DNA of 64,000 bases from Acidimicrobiaceae bacterium (GCA_947467375.1 CANIHL010000003.1:1-64000), one strand, 5' to 3'. Counted from the stretch's first letter, positions 33,454 to 43,233 are shown. Numbers and translations: made by a program. The notes: generated by a model not told the origin, from the letters alone.

Positions 33454-34568
33454 TTCATTTTCCTTAACGTCTGGATGTCTACTTTGCCTAGAGATGTGGA
33501 GGGAATGTCCTGCACAATTCGTAGCTCGCTCGGAGCACAGAACGAGGGTAATTGATGTTTTACGTGCTGACGAACATATTCCAATGTCGGTGCACTTGCC
33601 CCGGATGAAACGATCCATGCAACAACGCGTTGACCCCACTGATCATCGTGGATTCCGCTGACCACAACTCGCTCCACGCCTGGAATTGTGGAGATGATCT
33701 TTTCAACGGGATGTGGCCAAACGTTTTCACCGCCTGTGATGATCATGTCATCGGTTCGACCGAACACTTGCAGTACGGAATTGTTTACCATTCCGCTATC
33801 TCCAGTTTGATACCAGCCATCCACTGTAGTTGGGGCTCCGGAGCAGCGGTAACTGCGAAACAGTGATGGGGACCGAACTTCAATGTGTTCATCAGAAATA
33901 CGAATGTCAACTCCATCCAGCTGCTGTCCGTTGTAGGCAATACCACCAAATGTTTCGGTCATGCCATAGGTCGTAATCACATTTGTTGGGAGTTCGGCGG
34001 GAGCTGCAGCGCCGCCGAGCAGGATAATTTCAAAAATCGCGGGGCCAATTCGACGCAACGTTGTAGGCACAAGTGAAACATGGGTTGCTCCTGCATCAAC
34101 AGCGGCTAACACGTCGGTTTCGTCAAACTTCGGAAGGATGCTGATTGGATTGCCGAAAATAAGTGACCGAGCAAGAATGCTAAATCCAGCAACATGCGAA
34201 ACTGGCAGACACAACAGCCAATGAGTAGAGGAGTTGGTGTTCAGTCGCGCTTGCGACATGTTAAGCAGCGCTCGAATTGAATCGTGCGTATGCACTACGC
34301 CCTTTGGGGTTCCAGTAGATCCACTCGTTGCAATGATCAGCGCGTCATTGTTATCAACTGGCTCGGAATTACTGAGGTTGACCGTGTTTCCGGACTCATC
34401 AATCACTAGTGATGGTTTGAATTGTGCGATTAATGAATCTTTTGCAGTTTGCGGGAGTCGTTGATCGATGGGAAACACCGCATCACCTGCTTCCCACGCA
34501 TGTCGCACATGGTTGGCAAACTTGGTGCTTGCCGGCATATCCAATGCAATGAGGCGATTCACGATCAT
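33450..34568 (-). CDS. menE: o-Succinylbenzoate-CoA ligase (MenE-like)
   Basis: 372 aa, shorter than typical ANL ligases, as is common for actinobacterial MenE. A3 motif IIATSGSTGTPKGVVHTHDS, TYGMTETFGGIAYNG (A5), GWYQTGDSG (A7), GRTDDMIITGGENVWPHPVE (A8) and SLGKVDIQTLRK with the terminal catalytic Lys. Context (menA, menH, menD, menF and menG within 6 kb) supports the menaquinone step that activates o-succinylbenzoate. It is divergent from menA with 34 bp between starts. Confidence 0.9.
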   Translation of the reverse strand: MIVNRLIALDMPASTKFANHVRHAWEAGDAVFPIDQRLPQTAKDSLIAQFKPSLVIDESGNTVNLSNSEPVDNNDALIIATSGSTGTPKGVVHTHDSIRALLNMSQARLNTNSSTHWLLCLPVSHVAGFSILARSLIFGNPISILPKFDETDVLAAVDAGATHVSLVPTTLRRIGPAIFEIILLGGAAAPAELPTNVITTYGMTETFGGIAYNGQQLDGVDIRISDEHIEVRSPSLFRSYRCSGAPTTVDGWYQTGDSGMVNNSVLQVFGRTDDMIITGGENVWPHPVEKIISTIPGVERVVVSGIHDDQWGQRVVAWIVSSGASAPTLEYVRQHVKHQLPSFCAPSELRIVQDIPSTSLGKVDIQTLRKMK

Positions 34569-34602
34569 CAGCGTAGGCGCTTAAAAGTGCGACACTAGAA
34601 GG

Positions 34603-35490
34603 ATGGAAAAACAACCAAGTGGCCTGCAACTGTGGATACTGGGAGCGCGCCCGCGCACATTGCCCGCGGCATTCGTACCTGTATTCGTTGCTTTTGGTAG
34701 AGCGATTTCTCAGGAAACCACTCACGCGAAAATGTGGTGGTGCGGCATATTCGCCCTCATCGTCAGTGTGGCTTTGCAAGTCGGTGTTAACTACGCAAAC
34801 GATTACTCAGATGGAATCAAGGGCACTGATAACAAGCGTGTTGGGCCATTGCGACTTGTTGGTTCGGGTTTGGTTCCGGCCAAAACGGTGAAGACAGCAG
34901 CGTTCATTGCGTTTGGTGTAGCAGCGGTGTTTGGTTTGTTCATTGCGCTGGCGACGACGCTTCTTCTTGTGCCACTTGGCGCGCTGTGCATTGCTGCTGG
35001 TTGGTTATACACGGGAGGCCCAAAGCCATACGGCTATTTGGGGTTCGGCGAGCTGTTCGTATTCGTGTTCTTCGGACTAGTTGCTACGAGTGGATCGGTA
35101 TATGCGATCACTCAAAAGATTGATGCAGAAACCGTGCTTGCCTCGTGCATCGTAGGTTTGCTCGCTTGTGCATTGCTCGTGGTGAATAATCTGCGCGATA
35201 TTCCTGGTGACACGATCGCCAATAAGTTGACGTTGGCGGTGCGCATGGGAGATGCCATGACGAGAAAGTTGTATTACGCCATGTACGTGTATGTGGTGCT
35301 CTTGATTGTGCTTATTGGAACTCAAGATCGCACAGTACTTATTGCACTGTTTGGTTTGATTGCTGCTTATCCTGCGCTGAAGTCGGTGAAATCTGGTGCT
35401 TTGGGCAGGGATCTGATTCCCGTGCTTGGAGCAACGGGTAAGGCGCAGCTGGCTATCGGTTTGCTACTTGCAGTCGGTTTAGCTCTGTAA
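34603..35490 (+). CDS. menA: 1,4-dihydroxy-2-naphthoate polyprenyltransferase (MenA)
   Basis: 295 aa, eight or nine membrane helices. UbiA-superfamily Asp motifs: NDYSDGIKGTD (first, about residues 66-76) and NNLRDIPGD (second, about 189-197). The N-terminal WILGARPRTLPAAFVPV is typical of MenA. It attaches the polyprenyl chain in the membrane to make demethylmenaquinone, which the menG product at 39799 then methylates. Its 3' end overlaps the convergent menH gene by 12 bases. Confidence 0.95.
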   Translation: MEKQPSGLQLWILGARPRTLPAAFVPVFVAFGRAISQETTHAKMWWCGIFALIVSVALQVGVNYANDYSDGIKGTDNKRVGPLRLVGSGLVPAKTVKTAAFIAFGVAAVFGLFIALATTLLLVPLGALCIAAGWLYTGGPKPYGYLGFGELFVFVFFGLVATSGSVYAITQKIDAETVLASCIVGLLACALLVVNNLRDIPGDTIANKLTLAVRMGDAMTRKLYYAMYVYVVLLIVLIGTQDRTVLIALFGLIAAYPALKSVKSGALGRDLIPVLGATGKAQLAIGLLLAVGLAL

Positions 35491-36222
35491 CCACGAATTG
35501 ATTGACTCACCAAATGCGGCGGGTTGATCTAGGTGAGCGCTGTGGCCCGCTTTATCAATGATGTTCAGTGTTGATTTTGGAATGAGTTGTTTCATTCGTT
35601 TGGCAATCGCGACAAATTTTTCATCGCGAGAACCGGCGACGATGAGTACCGGAATTCGAATTTCGTGAAGTTCTGACCAGAACGGTTGCTGTTTCCCGGT
35701 TCCGCACGTGCGCAAACTACTTGCGAGTGACGCCGGTGAATTTCGGTTTCGATCACGTATTTCTGCGTCGGTAAATGATGATTTGTCGAATAGTGGCTGT
35801 TGTATCCATTCATTGATGAATGCAGAGGTGCCGATCTGTTCAATTCGTGTTGCCAGCGCATCATCGGAATGCACGCGTGCTTCGCGTTCGGAGTCGTCTT
35901 CGATGCCAGGAGTTCCGCTCACCAAAACGAGACCAGTCATTGCCTGAGGGTGTTGCATTACTGCGTGAAGCGCCATGCGTGCTCCCATGCTGTAACCCAC
36001 CAGAACTTTGCCAAATGCAATATCGGCGATGGCTTCTCCGGTCTCCTCTAATGAAAGCGAAATAGCTTGAGACTTTCCGTGGTCAGGAGCGTCAATAAAT
36101 GTGTTGGTTGAATCGTGAATGTTCTGTGCGGGGACCTTCCACGAATTTCCAGTTTGAGTGAAACCATGGACGAAACAGATATCACGCGATCCATTTCCTT
36201 GTGATTCGACATACAAACTCAT
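35479..36222 (-). CDS. menH: SHCHC synthase-like alpha/beta hydrolase (MenH)
   Basis: 247 aa. HGFTQTGNSW oxyanion region, DAPDHGKS, nucleophile elbow VGYSMGARMALH, LVLVSGTPGI, VAGSRDEKFVAIA with the acid, and DKAGHSAHLDQP with the catalytic His. These match MenH (2-succinyl-6-hydroxy-2,4-cyclohexadiene-1-carboxylate synthase), acting after MenD. A generic hydrolase is possible on sequence alone, but the cluster favours MenH. It overlaps the DsbA-like gene by four bases. Confidence 0.85.
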   Translation of the reverse strand: MSLYVESQGNGSRDICFVHGFTQTGNSWKVPAQNIHDSTNTFIDAPDHGKSQAISLSLEETGEAIADIAFGKVLVGYSMGARMALHAVMQHPQAMTGLVLVSGTPGIEDDSEREARVHSDDALATRIEQIGTSAFINEWIQQPLFDKSSFTDAEIRDRNRNSPASLASSLRTCGTGKQQPFWSELHEIRIPVLIVAGSRDEKFVAIAKRMKQLIPKSTLNIIDKAGHSAHLDQPAAFGESINSWLQS

Positions 36223-36869
36223 GCGCGTTCAAGAATCCTTTCAATGATGCGTTCGAACATTTCAACATCTTGTGCTCCGGGCACAGACCATTGACCATTG
36301 ACAATAAATGTTGGGACGGCGGTAACGCCGTATTCGGATGCTTCGGCAATCTCTGCGCGAATCTCACTGACGAGCGAATCGCTTTCAAGGAATGTGATTG
36401 CGTCTTGTCGTGGTATTCCAGCAGATTCAGCGCAGTCGGCGAGTACGGAAACCTCGCCAATGTTTAGGCCATTGGTGAAATACGCATCCATGATCTTTTC
36501 CTTCAGGTCAATTTGAACCGCTGCACCGTGTTGCTTCAGCGCGTAGCCCAGCATTCGATGGGCGAGGAATGTATTTGCCCGCACTGCGATATCCATGTTG
36601 AAGGTGATGTTGTCTTGCGCTGCAACGGAGGTGACGTGTTGAAGAATCTCGGTGGCCTTTTCCTGACCGCCAAACTTTTTGGCGTAAGCGTCCTTTGCAG
36701 GTGTCGGGGAATCGGTTGGAGCGGATGGGTCTAGCTGGAAAGGGCGGAACACATATTCCACATCAACATCGACTCCGCGTTCTCGTAGGCGCGAAATTGC
36801 CGTCTCAAAACGCCGTTTTCCGATAAAACACCATGGACATATGACGTCGGAGAAGATTTCTATGCGCAT
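36219..36869 (-). CDS. DsbA family (FrnE-like) oxidoreductase
   Basis: 216 aa from the ATG at 36869 (the ORF-track start at 36911 would run into menD). Thioredoxin fold with a CPWC active site (SDVICPWCFIGKRRF, about residues 7-21), a helical insertion, and the cis-Pro region TAVPTFIVNG. FrnE-like DsbA proteins are cytoplasmic thiol oxidoreductases; there is no signal peptide. It is coupled to menH and divergent from menD with only about 19 bp between starts. Confidence 0.92.
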   Translation of the reverse strand: MRIEIFSDVICPWCFIGKRRFETAISRLRERGVDVDVEYVFRPFQLDPSAPTDSPTPAKDAYAKKFGGQEKATEILQHVTSVAAQDNITFNMDIAVRANTFLAHRMLGYALKQHGAAVQIDLKEKIMDAYFTNGLNIGEVSVLADCAESAGIPRQDAITFLESDSLVSEIRAEIAEASEYGVTAVPTFIVNGQWSVPGAQDVEMFERIIERILERA

Positions 36870-36888
36870 AGGTGCCACGATAGAGGGG

Positions 36889-38592
36889 ATGGCCACCTCT
36901 CCTGCAACCACGGCAACCTTTTGCTCGACCTTTGTGGACGAGTGGGTTCGACTTGGGGCTACCCACGCTGTGGTGTCGCCAGGGTCACGCAGTACGCCTA
37001 TGGCAATCGCGTTAGCAAGTAATCCGAAAATCTCTCTCCACGTATTTCACGATGAGCGATCTGCGGCATTTGCGGCTTTGGGAATTGGTCTTGAATCAGG
37101 GATGCCTGCGGTGTTGTTGTGCACGTCGGGAACGGCTGCGGCACAGTTTTTTGCGGCGGTGATTGAGGCGAATTACGCGCATGTTCCGCTACTCGTATGC
37201 ACAGCCGATCGTCCTCCAGAATTGCAAGGCGTTGGTGCACCTCAGACCATTAACCAAACACATCTGTACGGCACTTTCGTTCGCAAATTTATTGATGCTG
37301 GATTGGCCGACGATGCAAAGGCGTCTAAATGGCGTTCGGTAGCTCGAGATGCGTTCTCGACAACCGTTGGAGTGAATCGCGGACCGTGTCATGTGAACTT
37401 CCCATTCCGTGAACCGTTAGTTGGCGTAGCCGGAGCGCTTCCAGCCATAGATGCACACTCACCGGTTCGGGTAAGCGCCGATGTCGCCACGGCATCTGAA
37501 CGCAAGAAGTTGTCGTTGTCGCTGCGTGCTGAACGGGGAGTCATCATTGCGGGGAATGGAATTGACCAACCGCGTTTCATTCTTGAGCTGGCCGCAAAAT
37601 TGAAATGGCCTGTTCTCGCTGACCCACGAAGCAATTGTCGTGTTTCGCCTGAAAGCAGCAACGGAGCAACGGTTGTGAGTTGCGCAGATGTGATGTTGCG
37701 ACATCTTCCAACAGCCGAATTACTTACACCGACTGTGGTTATTCGCGTAGGTGATCCGCCAGTGAGCAAGGTAGCCAATCAGTGGCTTGCTCAATGTGGT
37801 GCCGAACAAATTGCCATAACACAACAACCGTCGCTCATTGACCCCGACAAAGTCGTGTCAACTCACATCATTGGATCAATCAATGAACTGTTCATGGAGA
37901 TGACTCGTGGTGCCGAACCAAAATCGGAAACAGAATGGATTGCTAGCTGGAACCGTTGTGAACGAAATGCACGAACCGCTCTTGACGCGAAATTAGCTTC
38001 ACAAGAACAGTTGACAGAGCCGTTGTGTGCCGTGACGGTAAGTGATGCGCTCGTTGCAGGATCAAATTTGGTGGTGTCTTCATCGATGCCGGTGCGGGAC
38101 CTTGAATGGTTTGCCCCTGCGCGAGATGGAGTTCGTGTATTCAGCAATAGAGGAGTGAACGGAATCGACGGAGTCGTTTCAACAGCCGTTGGTGTTGCTC
38201 TGTCGTCAAAGGCGCCAACTGCTCTGCTCATTGGTGATATTGCGTTGCTTCACGACAGTAATGGTTTGCTCAATTTGATTCGCCGAGACGTTCAGCTGAA
38301 AGTCATTGTTGTCGACAACGAAGGTGGAGGAATATTCTCTTTTCTTCCTCAGGCTCAAGCCATGGAAGGTGCTCAATTCGAGCAGCTATTTGGAACCCCG
38401 CACAGCGTGGATTTCGAAGCGCTGGCAAAAACTCACGGCATTCCATTCACATGGGTGACAACAGCGGATCAATTGCGTCGCGAATTGAGCAATGCCGCAA
38501 CGTCGATAGTCGGTGTGCGAACGAATCGCAACACGAATGTTGATGATCACAATGCTTTGTATTCGGCAGTTGCCGAGTCATTGACAAAATAG
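36889..38592 (+). CDS. menD: SEPHCHC synthase (MenD)
   Basis: 567 aa from the ATG at 36889 (ATSPATTATFCSTFVDEW); starts at 36841 or 36862 would overlap the divergent gene. ThDP enzyme: VVSPGSRSTPMAIA, the HDERSAAFAALGIG segment with the catalytic Glu region, TADRPPELQGVGAPQTINQ and the ThDP/Mg motif GDIALLHDSNGLL with VVDNEGGGIFSFLPQ. It joins isochorismate and 2-oxoglutarate. The preceding isochorismate synthase gene is convergent, four bases downstream of this stop. Confidence 0.96.
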   Translation: MATSPATTATFCSTFVDEWVRLGATHAVVSPGSRSTPMAIALASNPKISLHVFHDERSAAFAALGIGLESGMPAVLLCTSGTAAAQFFAAVIEANYAHVPLLVCTADRPPELQGVGAPQTINQTHLYGTFVRKFIDAGLADDAKASKWRSVARDAFSTTVGVNRGPCHVNFPFREPLVGVAGALPAIDAHSPVRVSADVATASERKKLSLSLRAERGVIIAGNGIDQPRFILELAAKLKWPVLADPRSNCRVSPESSNGATVVSCADVMLRHLPTAELLTPTVVIRVGDPPVSKVANQWLAQCGAEQIAITQQPSLIDPDKVVSTHIIGSINELFMEMTRGAEPKSETEWIASWNRCERNARTALDAKLASQEQLTEPLCAVTVSDALVAGSNLVVSSSMPVRDLEWFAPARDGVRVFSNRGVNGIDGVVSTAVGVALSSKAPTALLIGDIALLHDSNGLLNLIRRDVQLKVIVVDNEGGGIFSFLPQAQAMEGAQFEQLFGTPHSVDFEALAKTHGIPFTWVTTADQLRRELSNAATSIVGVRTNRNTNVDDHNALYSAVAESLTK

Positions 38593-38596
38593 CTAG

Positions 38597-39790
38597 TTAC
38601 TGGCGCGTAATTGCCGCAAGCATGGCTTGCAATTTGGCATTGGTCTCGGCAAGCTCTTCCTGCGGGTCACTGTCTGCCACTATTCCGCCGCCTGCAAACA
38701 AGCGAGCTTGAGTGCGCGCATCATTGAATTGCGCGCATCGAATAGCCACGGCGAAGACACCATTGCCTCGGCTGTCGAACCAACCGATTGCACCACCGTA
38801 TTTATCGCGGTCCATCCCTTCGTATTGTGCGATGAGTTGCAATGCCTGTTCGCGAGGGAATCCGCCTAGCGCTGGTGTTGGTGAAAGCGCGAGCGCAGCA
38901 TCGAGCACATGCATTCGCGGTTCTGAAAGTTTGCCAACAAGCTGCGTGCCAAGGTGTTGAACATTTGCGACCTGAACGACCGAAGGTTCGGCTTCCCAAT
39001 CGAGGTATGAACAATGTGGCAGCAGTGTGTCATGGACCATGTCGATCACCACTCGATGCTCAATTTGGTTTTTTGCACTTTCCAATAATTGCTTTGCCAG
39101 CAGTGCATCCTGTTGTGCATCACCAGTGCGCGGTGTCGTGCCTGCAAGGGGATGGCTGGTGATTTCATCGTCATGAATGGCAACGAGTAATTCTGGAGAG
39201 GCTCCAACGAATCCATCGAATGAGTAGCGGTAGCTGGTGCCAAACGATGATCGAAGGCGGATGAGTAATTGATGTATGTCGATCGGTACATCTGATTGAA
39301 CGAACACATCGCGCGCAATTACAGCCTTGGTGAGATCGCCGCAACGAACTGCGTTTCTTGCTGCTTCTACCGCAGCGATGTACGTAGAAAGAGAAACACC
39401 ATCGCGAACATCAAAATGCGCGGTACTTGATGTTGTTGAATTTTCGTTGATCTCTGGGATTGGCGCATCATCGATAACCGTCACCCAGGTATCGCCTTCT
39501 CGTGTTTTGCAAAACATAACGGTTGGCAAGATGAAGTCGGCATCGTGGGTTGTATCGAACGGAATTGAACCGAACATGATGGGGCCAACTCCGATGGGAG
39601 CGTCGGGTGACGAGTATTCAATGGCGCTTAACAACTCACGAGCTTCGGTTGCGTGTGCTCGTGCTGAAATACCGATTGCTGCAAAACCAATTCCTTCACG
39701 AACAAACAGAAAGCCGTTCGCGCCAGCCACATCATTGAGATCGATTTGGCGATCTGTGATCTGTGCAAGCGGGAAAGACGTTGCCTTCAT
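38597..39790 (-). CDS. menF: Isochorismate synthase (MenF-like)
   Basis: 397 aa. Chorismate-binding fold: VGASPELLVAIHDDEITSHPLAGT, AKNQIEHRVVIDMV, LSPTPALGGFPREQAL and YGGAIGWFDSRGNGVFAVAIRC. The Glu/Lys arrangement fits isochorismate rather than anthranilate synthases, and the menaquinone cluster supports it; an alternative is a siderophore (EntC-like) role. It makes the substrate for MenD. Closely follows menG on the same strand (eight bases). Confidence 0.92.
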   Translation of the reverse strand: MKATSFPLAQITDRQIDLNDVAGANGFLFVREGIGFAAIGISARAHATEARELLSAIEYSSPDAPIGVGPIMFGSIPFDTTHDADFILPTVMFCKTREGDTWVTVIDDAPIPEINENSTTSSTAHFDVRDGVSLSTYIAAVEAARNAVRCGDLTKAVIARDVFVQSDVPIDIHQLLIRLRSSFGTSYRYSFDGFVGASPELLVAIHDDEITSHPLAGTTPRTGDAQQDALLAKQLLESAKNQIEHRVVIDMVHDTLLPHCSYLDWEAEPSVVQVANVQHLGTQLVGKLSEPRMHVLDAALALSPTPALGGFPREQALQLIAQYEGMDRDKYGGAIGWFDSRGNGVFAVAIRCAQFNDARTQARLFAGGGIVADSDPQEELAETNAKLQAMLAAITRQ

Positions 39791-39798
39791 ACCGGCTG

Positions 39799-40512
39799 CT
39801 ATCGCTTCGTTGCGTGCATCAACTGTGTCAAGCCACCCGATAGTTGTTCATGACGAACATGCTCGAACCCAGCATCTTGCAGCATTCGTACAAGTTGATC
39901 TGGGGCAGGTAGGTAAGCCACGCTCTTAGGAAGGTAGTTGTAAGCGGCACGATTGGAAAGAAGGCCTCCAATGCGTGGAACAACTTTTCCGAAATACACG
40001 CTGTTGCCCCAGCGAATAATGGGATTGGTCGGCGTGCTCACATCGAGAAGCGCAATTCGTCCTCCCGGTTTGGTGACGCGAGCAATCTCGTGAAAAAACA
40101 CATTGAGATCAACCAGGTTGCGTAACGCAAACCCGCATGTAACGCCATCAACTGATTGTCTGGCGATGGGAAGTCGCAAGATGTCTGCCTGCACTCGTGG
40201 CGCTTTGCTGTGGTCGGCAGCAAGCATGCCAAATGACATATCGAAAGAAAGCGGGTGCAAGCCAGCTTTGCGAAGATTGATGCACAGATCTCCTGTACCG
40301 CTGGCCAGGTCAAGTACCCGTGCACCCTTTGCGAGAGCGAGTTTGCGCACAGCGATTTTGCGCCACCGTGTGTCCAGTCGGAACGTCATGATGCGGTTCA
40401 CCAAGTCGTACCGCGGTGCAATGGCATCAAACATCTTCTGAACGACTTTGGCCTTGGCTTCTCCTTGCGGAAGATCTGGCGTGTCCCAAGCCACTTTGTC
40501 GGAATTGCTCAC
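39799..40512 (-). CDS. menG: Demethylmenaquinone methyltransferase (MenG/UbiE)
   Basis: 237 aa. UbiE-family blocks: MFDAIAPRYDLVNRIMTFRLD, motif I VLDLASGTGDLCINL, GVTCGFALRNLVDL, KPGGRIALLDVS and YNYLPKSVAYLPAPDQLVRML. It transfers the methyl group that turns demethylmenaquinone into menaquinone, at the membrane. It heads a two-gene minus-strand unit with menF and is divergent from the acyl-CoA dehydrogenase gene. Confidence 0.95.
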   Translation of the reverse strand: MSNSDKVAWDTPDLPQGEAKAKVVQKMFDAIAPRYDLVNRIMTFRLDTRWRKIAVRKLALAKGARVLDLASGTGDLCINLRKAGLHPLSFDMSFGMLAADHSKAPRVQADILRLPIARQSVDGVTCGFALRNLVDLNVFFHEIARVTKPGGRIALLDVSTPTNPIIRWGNSVYFGKVVPRIGGLLSNRAAYNYLPKSVAYLPAPDQLVRMLQDAGFEHVRHEQLSGGLTQLMHATKR

Positions 40513-40591
40513 CTCGTCAGGTTACGACACTCTCGGCAATACTTAATGGTTGACCTCGCTACTTTGTCGTGAGGGAAAGGTTTGGGGACCC

Positions 40592-41812
40592 ATGATCGAT
40601 TTCACATTTACGCCAGAGATTGAAGCTGTGCGCCTGAAAGTTCGCGCATTCATGGACGAACAGGTTCGTCCACAGTGGGACTCGATCGATCAAAACGATC
40701 GTGGGCAAGTAGTCAAGGCAATTGTTGGTTTACGTAAGTTGGCACGCGAAGACTGGAATCTTTGGTTGCCTCATATGCCTGCCGAATGGGGCGGCATGGG
40801 ACTTGGACCAACTGCAATGGCAGCAGTGTCTGCCGAAGCTGCCAAGGTGAGCATTGGGCCATACGTGTTGAACGCTCAAGCGCCAGACGAAGGCAACCAA
40901 CACACGCTGTTGCATTGGGCTACTCCGGAGCAAAAAGAGAAATATCTTCGACCATTGTGTGAAGGAACGAAACGTTCATGTTTCGCTATGACCGAACCAG
41001 AGGTAGCTGGCAGCGATCCGACTCTCATTAAGACGTTTGCTTATAAAGATGGCGACGAATGGGTGATTAATGGTCACAAATGGTTTATCTCTGGCGCTCG
41101 TGGTGCTCAGTTCGCATTGTTGGTAGCGCGCACTGAAGAAGATCCAGACCTACCGCAAGCGGCCAACTCGTGTTTTATTGTGGACATTCCAAGCGAAGGT
41201 TGGAATATTGTCCGCGACGTAGAAACCATGTCGGGTGGACATAACCATTGCGAAATTGAAATCAAAGATTTGCGTGTACCGAACTCGAACATGTTGGGTG
41301 GTCGTGGGCAGGGTCATTTACTCGGCCAGTATCGACTTGGGCCAGCGCGATTAGCTCACTGCATGCGATGGATTGCTCAAGCTGAGACAGCGCTTGACAT
41401 GATGGTGTCTCGCGCGCTCGAACGATATTCGCATGGATCGCTACTTGCAGAGAAGCAGGGCATTCAATGGCTCATCGCTGATTCGGCGATGGAGATGTAC
41501 CAGGGCAAGCTGATGATTTTGCATGCCGCGTACAAGATCGAACACGGCATGGATTTTGTGAGTGAAGTAAGTATGACGAAGCATTTTGTGGCAAATAGTT
41601 TGTGGCGAATTATTGACCGCGCCATTCAGGTGCACGGTGCACTTGGATACAGCACAGACACTCCACTGGCGGGCATGTTGCAACAAGCCCGCTGGAGTCG
41701 TTTTGCAGATGGCGCCGATGAAATTCATCAGATGCGAATTGCGCAACGCACGATTGCCGCGTACAAGGATTTTGGAACAACCAAAAAAGCAACAGGAGAC
41801 CTCCCATTATGA
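40592..41812 (+). CDS. Acyl-CoA dehydrogenase family protein
   Basis: 406 aa from the ATG at 40592 (MIDFTFTPEIEAVRLKVR); the longer ORF start is unsupported. FAD-binding and substrate regions: CFAMTEPEVAGSDPTLIKT, WVINGHKWFISGA, GGRGQGHLLGQYRLGPARLAHCMRW and IQVHGALGYSTDTPLAGMLQQARWSRFADGADEIHQ. The family oxidises acyl-CoA thioesters using FAD. It overlaps the LLM oxidoreductase gene by four bases, and MaoC follows nearby, suggesting a catabolic group, although MaoC is on the other strand. Confidence 0.95.
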   Translation: MIDFTFTPEIEAVRLKVRAFMDEQVRPQWDSIDQNDRGQVVKAIVGLRKLAREDWNLWLPHMPAEWGGMGLGPTAMAAVSAEAAKVSIGPYVLNAQAPDEGNQHTLLHWATPEQKEKYLRPLCEGTKRSCFAMTEPEVAGSDPTLIKTFAYKDGDEWVINGHKWFISGARGAQFALLVARTEEDPDLPQAANSCFIVDIPSEGWNIVRDVETMSGGHNHCEIEIKDLRVPNSNMLGGRGQGHLLGQYRLGPARLAHCMRWIAQAETALDMMVSRALERYSHGSLLAEKQGIQWLIADSAMEMYQGKLMILHAAYKIEHGMDFVSEVSMTKHFVANSLWRIIDRAIQVHGALGYSTDTPLAGMLQQARWSRFADGADEIHQMRIAQRTIAAYKDFGTTKKATGDLPL

Positions 41813-42774
41813 GCAAGCAAGACATCACGTTTGGCGTATTCATGCCGCAAGGCTGGAAGATGGAATTAGTTGGAATTCCCAATGCCACCGACAAGTGGAA
41901 TGCTGCTGTAGATATTGCCGTTACTGCCGAACAACTTGGGTTTGATTCCATTTGGGTGTACGACCATTTTCATAACGTTCCACGCCCAGCGCACGAGACA
42001 GTGTTTGAGTGTTGGACGGTTATGGCCGCAATCAGTCAGCTCACATCACGCATTCGATTAGGTCAAATGGTGGGTTGCAACTTGTACCGACCTCCTGCGC
42101 TCTTGGCGAAGATCACGAGCACCCTTGACGTCATTTCTGGTGGGCGATTGGACTGGGGCATCGGTGCGGGTTGGTATGAGAACGAGTGTCGTGGATACGG
42201 CTATGAATTCCCGGTTCCGAAAGACCGAATTGCCATGCTTCGTGAGTGCGTAGAAATCGTGAAGATGATGTGGTCACAGGAAGAAACCACATACGACGGA
42301 AAGTACTATCAGCTTGTTCGTGCAAACTGTGATCCGAAACCGTTGCAGGCACCTCGTCCACCAATTTGGATTGGTGGCGGTGGAGAACAGCTCACTTTGC
42401 GAGTTGTTGCTCAGCATGCCGATTACTCAAACTTCGGTGGCACAGCCGAAGATTTTTCGCGCAAAGTGGAAATATTGAAAGGTCACTGCCTAAAAGTCGG
42501 CCGCGATGAGTCGGAGATTAAAAAGACAACATCAGGCGAGATTCTCATCCGCGATACCGAAAAGGAACTCCGCGAATACCAAATTGCTAGTGGTCGCGGA
42601 GATCAGTTTGAACAATGGAGTAACGCAAACTTCGTGGGCACGCCCGATCAAGTTGCGGAACGAATTGCAGATTTCGTAAAGCGTGGATGCAGCGGCTTTA
42701 TCCCGTGGTGTGTGGATTACCCGGATAAGCAAACACTTACCGAATTTGCCAAAATTATGCAGACGTACCGCTAA
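41809..42774 (+). CDS. LLM-class (luciferase-like, probably F420-dependent) oxidoreductase
   Basis: 321 aa, ATG overlapping the acyl-CoA dehydrogenase stop. IWVYDHFHNVPRP, RIRLGQMVGCNLYRPPALLAKITSTLD, GGRLDWGIGAGWYENECRGYGYEFP and APRPPIWIGGGGEQ are the LLM barrel blocks, similar to the protein at 17954 in the same GAGW-x-E pattern. Cofactor F420 is probable given the family in actinobacteria, but FMN is not excluded. Confidence 0.93.
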   Translation: MSKQDITFGVFMPQGWKMELVGIPNATDKWNAAVDIAVTAEQLGFDSIWVYDHFHNVPRPAHETVFECWTVMAAISQLTSRIRLGQMVGCNLYRPPALLAKITSTLDVISGGRLDWGIGAGWYENECRGYGYEFPVPKDRIAMLRECVEIVKMMWSQEETTYDGKYYQLVRANCDPKPLQAPRPPIWIGGGGEQLTLRVVAQHADYSNFGGTAEDFSRKVEILKGHCLKVGRDESEIKKTTSGEILIRDTEKELREYQIASGRGDQFEQWSNANFVGTPDQVAERIADFVKRGCSGFIPWCVDYPDKQTLTEFAKIMQTYR

Positions 42775-42777
42775 TTA

Positions 42778-43233
42778 TTAGTAGTAGTGACGGAAGATAA
42801 TTTCTGCAACACATGAAGGCTTAGTTGCGCCTTCACATTCAAACGTAGTTTCAAGAACTACCTGTGCGCCACCGGCGATTTCGGTTGCCTCAAGCAGCTT
42901 GACTCCAGCGCGAACCTTTGCGCCAACTGGTACTGGAGCCATAAAACGAACTTTGTTCGTTCCGTAGTTGACGCCCATCTTGACGCCTTCTACTTTCCAG
43001 ATCTGACCAATGAGTACTGGTGCCAACGAGAGTGTGAGGTAACCGTGTGCAATGGTTTGACCAAATGGTCCTGTCTTGGCGCGTTCGGTGTCCAAGTGAA
43101 TCCATTGGTGGTCGCCGGTTGCGTCAGCGAATAGTTGCACCTGCTCTTGGGTAACAGTGATGTACTCGCTGTATCCAAGATGTTGGCCAACGTGAGCCAT
43201 GAGGTCTGCCTGATCTTTGATGATGGTTGCCAT
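42778..43233 (-). CDS. MaoC family (R)-hydratase-like protein
   Basis: 151 aa hot-dog fold. The catalytic block ADATGDHQWIHLDTERAKTGPFGQTIAHGYLTLSL carries the Asp/His pair of MaoC hydratases (D-x5-H-x-D and the IAHG loop). It acts on enoyl-CoA or -ACP thioesters, a fit with the adjacent acyl-CoA dehydrogenase. Convergent with the LLM gene, three bases apart. Confidence 0.93.
   Translation of the reverse strand: MATIIKDQADLMAHVGQHLGYSEYITVTQEQVQLFADATGDHQWIHLDTERAKTGPFGQTIAHGYLTLSLAPVLIGQIWKVEGVKMGVNYGTNKVRFMAPVPVGAKVRAGVKLLEATEIAGGAQVVLETTFECEGATKPSCVAEIIFRHYY

Noticed and set aside
33454-33639. N-terminal extension of the MFS ORF
   Set aside because: It reads out of frame through menE and is Cys/Ser/Arg-rich, unlike any MFS N terminus.
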